A stretch of DNA of 8,860 nucleotides. Origin: Pseudomonadota bacterium (GTDB taxonomy: Bacteria > Pseudomonadota > Alphaproteobacteria > Sphingomonadales > SMXR01). The stretch spans positions 1 through 8,860 of the forward strand of contig JADFFP010000035.1 in the NCBI GenBank assembly GCA_022568115.1, given 5' to 3'. The first letter of the stretch is position 1; each line of letters opens with the position of its first letter. Under the pieces are notes generated by a model that was given only the letters and a program-made list of their open reading frames with translations, was not told where the DNA came from and searched no databases. A program made the translations under genes and the position numbers. This document shows positions 6,644 to 8,860 of this stretch, piece after piece.

Positions 6644-8164
6644 ATGGCAAAAACTAACAAACTGCTTGAGAAACTTGAAACTGGAATTTCCGGATTTGAC
6701 GAGATTTCTATAGGGGGCCTTCCCAAGGGGCGGACCACTATGGTGGTCGGGACAGCGGGGTCTGGCAAGACCATGTTCGGCATTCAGTTCCTTGCCGGCG
6801 GGATAACTAAATATGGGCAGGGCGGGGTTATGGTTACCTTTGAAGAGCCCCGGGATGATATTATCCGCAATGTCCGGTCCCTTGGCTGGGACCTGGAGCA
6901 AATGACCAAGGATAAAAAATTTGCAATTGTCGACGCATCCCCGGTTCCCGGCGAGGAATTGGTGGAAGCAGGAGACTATGACCTTTCGGCGCTGCTTGCG
7001 CGCATTGAAAACGCCATTAAAAAGGTCAATGCAAAACGGGTCGTCCTCGATTCGATCGGCGCCTTGATCCACCAGATTTCCGATTCCAACCTGGTGCGCC
7101 GCGAATTTCACCGGATTGCAGTAGGCCTGAAGAAAATGGGAGTCACCTCTATTATTACGGTGGAGCGCATGGAGGAACACGGGGCTTTGTCACGCTTGGG
7201 AGTGGAAGAATTTGTCGCCGACAATGTTGTGATCATCCGCAACATCCTCGATACAGAAAAACGCCGCCGCTCGATTGAAATCCTGAAGTTCCGCGGTGCG
7301 GAACATCACAAGGGCGATTATCCCTTTACCATTGATCCGGAAGAAGGGATTATGATTATTCCGCTGTCCAGTATCGCCCTGACCCAGAGATCCTCTTCAA
7401 CCCGGATTTCTTCCGGCAACCCGGAACTGGACAAGATGATGCATGGCGGCATGTTCCGCGATTCCATTGTCCTGGTCAGTGGCGCGACCGGCACCGGCAA
7501 GACCCTGATGACTACGGAATTTCTAAAAGGTGCGATCGAGGCCGGGGAGAAAGCGCTGCTTTTTGCTTTTGAGGAAAGCCACCAACAGCTGTTAAGGAAT
7601 GCCGCATCCTGGGGTGTGGACTTTGCCAAAGCCGAGAAAGACGGCCTGTTGAAGGTGGTTTGCCGTTACCCCGAGACCTTGGGCCTTGAAGACCATTTAA
7701 TTTATATAAGACGTGAGATAGAGAATTTCCAGCCCGGCCGGGTTGCGGTCGACAGCCTGTCAGCCCTGGAGCGGGTTTCGACTCGAAAAGCATTCCGTGA
7801 ATTTGTCATTGGCCTAACCAGCCACATCAAGGCAAAAGAAACAGCAGGCTTTTTTACCAACACCACTTCCATGCTTATGGGCTCTGAATCGATTACCGAG
7901 ACGCATATCTCCACCATTACTGATTCGATTATTATGCTGCGTTACGTGGAATTGTTCGGTGAAATACGCCGTGGCATTGTCGTCCTTAAGATGCGCGGGT
8001 CTTTCCATGACAAGACTATCCGGGAATATGTGATCGACGAGACCGGTATGCGAATCAAGGGCACCTTCCGCAACGTCAGCGGGATTCTGGGCGGGGTGCC
8101 GGTCTATGATATGGGCGGAGAACGTGAACGGGTTGGCGATATGTTTGCTTCCGGAAAAACCTGA
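6644..8164 (+). CDS. kaiC: Circadian clock protein KaiC, double-domain RecA-like ATPase/autokinase
   Basis: The 506-residue protein has two RecA-like domains, CI and CII. CI: Walker A GTAGSGKT (36-43) and catalytic Glu67-Glu68 in TFEEPRDD. CII: Walker A GATGTGKT (280-287) and catalytic Glu310-Glu311 in AFEESHQQLL. The phosphorylation loop ITETHISTITD keeps Ser423 and Thr424, equivalent to Synechococcus Ser431 and Thr432, and Thr418, equivalent to Thr426. KaiC forms a hexamer in which CI hydrolyses ATP and recruits KaiB, while CII autophosphorylates and dephosphorylates. Every residue class needed for both activities is present. The sequence stays collinear with cyanobacterial KaiC through FRNVSGILGGVP. 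The tail that follows (YDMGGERERVGDMFASGKT) is short and does not clearly match the A-loop and KaiA-binding peptide of cyanobacterial KaiC (519 residues). The start is ATG 6644, supported by AAGGA. It lies directly after kaiB, and the next gene starts 82 bases on. Confidence 0.97.
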   Translation: MAKTNKLLEKLETGISGFDEISIGGLPKGRTTMVVGTAGSGKTMFGIQFLAGGITKYGQGGVMVTFEEPRDDIIRNVRSLGWDLEQMTKDKKFAIVDASPVPGEELVEAGDYDLSALLARIENAIKKVNAKRVVLDSIGALIHQISDSNLVRREFHRIAVGLKKMGVTSIITVERMEEHGALSRLGVEEFVADNVVIIRNILDTEKRRRSIEILKFRGAEHHKGDYPFTIDPEEGIMIIPLSSIALTQRSSSTRISSGNPELDKMMHGGMFRDSIVLVSGATGTGKTLMTTEFLKGAIEAGEKALLFAFEESHQQLLRNAASWGVDFAKAEKDGLLKVVCRYPETLGLEDHLIYIRREIENFQPGRVAVDSLSALERVSTRKAFREFVIGLTSHIKAKETAGFFTNTTSMLMGSESITETHISTITDSIIMLRYVELFGEIRRGIVVLKMRGSFHDKTIREYVIDETGMRIKGTFRNVSGILGGVPVYDMGGERERVGDMFASGKT

Positions 8165-8213
8165 TTTCAAGATGGCCTCCCCCGGAATATCTCCGAATTA
8201 CCAGCGGGCTCCA

Positions 8214-8227
8214 GGGCCCGGCGCCGG
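8214..8227. other. GC-only nested palindromes between kaiC and the sensor gene
   Basis: GGGCCC (8214-8219) overlaps a perfect 10-base palindrome CCGGCGCCGG (8218-8227). There is no T-run after it, so it is not an intrinsic terminator. It could form a small stable RNA hairpin between kaiC and the following start, or be chance in GC-rich DNA. If the next protein starts at 8172, this is coding sequence. Confidence 0.35.
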
Positions 8228-8246
8228 TAGCTTTGCCAGAGAGAAC

Positions 8247-8860
8247 ATGAACAAGGAAACGGTAGATATATCGGAAATTATTTCCCGGATCAGCGAAGCT
8301 ATCCTAATTGTCGGCCAGGACAGAACTATTCGCTTCGCCAACCAGGCAGCCGAAAAGCTGTTCGGAAAGGAACGATCCGAATTGGTCGGGGAACTGTTCG
8401 GATTTCCAATTGAAACGGAGGATGATTCGGAACTTCAGATTTTCCAGGGTAAAGACCTTCGATTTGCCGAAATGCGCCTGGTTGAGCTTCAGTGGCAGGG
8501 CGAGGATACTTCACTTGTATCGCTCAGGGATGTTACAGAGCGCAAAAAACTTCTGGAACAGCACCAGGCCATGGAGGAAAAAATGTGGCAGAGCCAGAAA
8601 ATGGAAGCAATCGGCAACGCCACGGCAGGGATTGCCGAAAATTATGAGGAGCTGCTGAGCAATCTGCTGTTGTGCCTGAAATCCATGGAGTTTGAAGATC
8701 TTTCACGTTCCGGCCGGAAATCTCTCGAACGCGCCACGGGGATGGCGCAAAAGGGAACAGAATTGACAGAAAATTTGCTTTCCGCAGCAACCGAAGACAG
8801 TTTCAAACCTCACCCGGTAGAGGCCAATCTCGTTATAAAAAGTATGGAACTTCTTATCGC
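8247..8860 (+). CDS. PAS-domain histidine-kinase-like protein with degenerate H-box, 3' partial
   Basis: The frame runs open to the end of the window (204 whole codons from ATG 8247). An N-terminal PAS domain (about residues 8-95) has AILIVGQDRTIRFAN, AAEKLFG and the closing SLRDVTERKK. A short coiled coil leads to a HisKA-like segment QSQKMEAIGNATAGIAENYEELL (from about residue 116). Typical members of this kinase class read QKMEAIG..GGIAHDFNNLL; here Glu131 (nt 8637-8639) stands where the phospho-accepting His should be, and DFNN is also altered. The following TENLLSAATEDSFKPHPVEANLV resembles the lead-in to HATPase_c, which lies outside the window. No transmembrane segment is seen, so it is probably cytosolic. 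The start is uncertain: ATG 8247 has AGAGAG three bases upstream. An in-frame ATG at 8172 would add 25 Pro/Gly-rich residues but has no good Shine-Dalgarno. Its place after kaiC suggests a Kai-linked sensor or adaptor. Confidence 0.85.
   Translation, partial: MNKETVDISEIISRISEAILIVGQDRTIRFANQAAEKLFGKERSELVGELFGFPIETEDDSELQIFQGKDLRFAEMRLVELQWQGEDTSLVSLRDVTERKKLLEQHQAMEEKMWQSQKMEAIGNATAGIAENYEELLSNLLLCLKSMEFEDLSRSGRKSLERATGMAQKGTELTENLLSAATEDSFKPHPVEANLVIKSMELLI

Noticed and set aside
8214..8227. Intrinsic terminator after kaiC
   Set aside because: The GC palindromes are not followed by a T-run and the next gene starts only 20 bases later.
8308..8658. Plus-strand frame of 116 codons beginning at 8308
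   Set aside because: It is out of frame with the PAS/HisKA-like protein from 8247, which has clear domain motifs across the same bases.

Overview
The window is a single co-directional block on the + strand. It encodes seven proteins that look like one signalling operon: a poly-HAMP hybrid histidine kinase with three receiver domains (5' end outside the window), a CheR-type methyltransferase, a stand-alone CheB-type methylesterase, a response regulator with an unusual helical C-terminal domain, KaiB, KaiC, and a PAS sensor-kinase-like protein cut by the right edge. There are no tRNAs, rRNAs, mobile elements, CRISPR arrays or gene-free stretches over 300 bases. The organism is a bacterium with moderate to high GC (by eye), Shine-Dalgarno-led starts and tightly packed genes. 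The content fits a non-cyanobacterial, probably proteobacterial lineage, because kaiB-kaiC sit beside sensor kinases and no cyanobacterial kaiA is seen. This taxonomic guess is weak.

Layout: 1-3987 hybrid kinase (divergent HAMP unit, three near-identical 92-residue HAMP units, GAF, coiled coil, HisKA, HATPase, REC-REC-REC); 4016-4840 cheR; 4840-5448 cheB; 5432-6328 REC plus helical-bundle protein; 6325-6609 kaiB; 6644-8164 kaiC; 8247-8860 PAS/degenerate-HisKA protein, incomplete. Junctions are tight: a 28-nt gap, a 1-nt overlap, a 17-nt overlap, a 4-nt ATGA overlap, a 34-nt gap and an 82-nt gap. I see no convincing internal promoter or terminator.

How the genes may work together (inference): the kinase, CheR, CheB and receiver protein resemble a cassette that recurs in many bacteria outside chemotaxis loci. 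Here it runs directly into kaiB and kaiC. The receiver protein keeps a phosphorylatable Asp and ends in a helical region resembling the KaiA/RsbU four-helix domain. That gives it the same order of parts as cyanobacterial KaiA (receiver-like domain, linker, KaiC-binding helical bundle). A reasonable hypothesis is a kinase-driven, KaiA-like input module acting on a KaiB-KaiC timer, with the last gene as a possible output or adaptor. That last protein has Glu where the phospho-accepting His of the HisKA domain should be.
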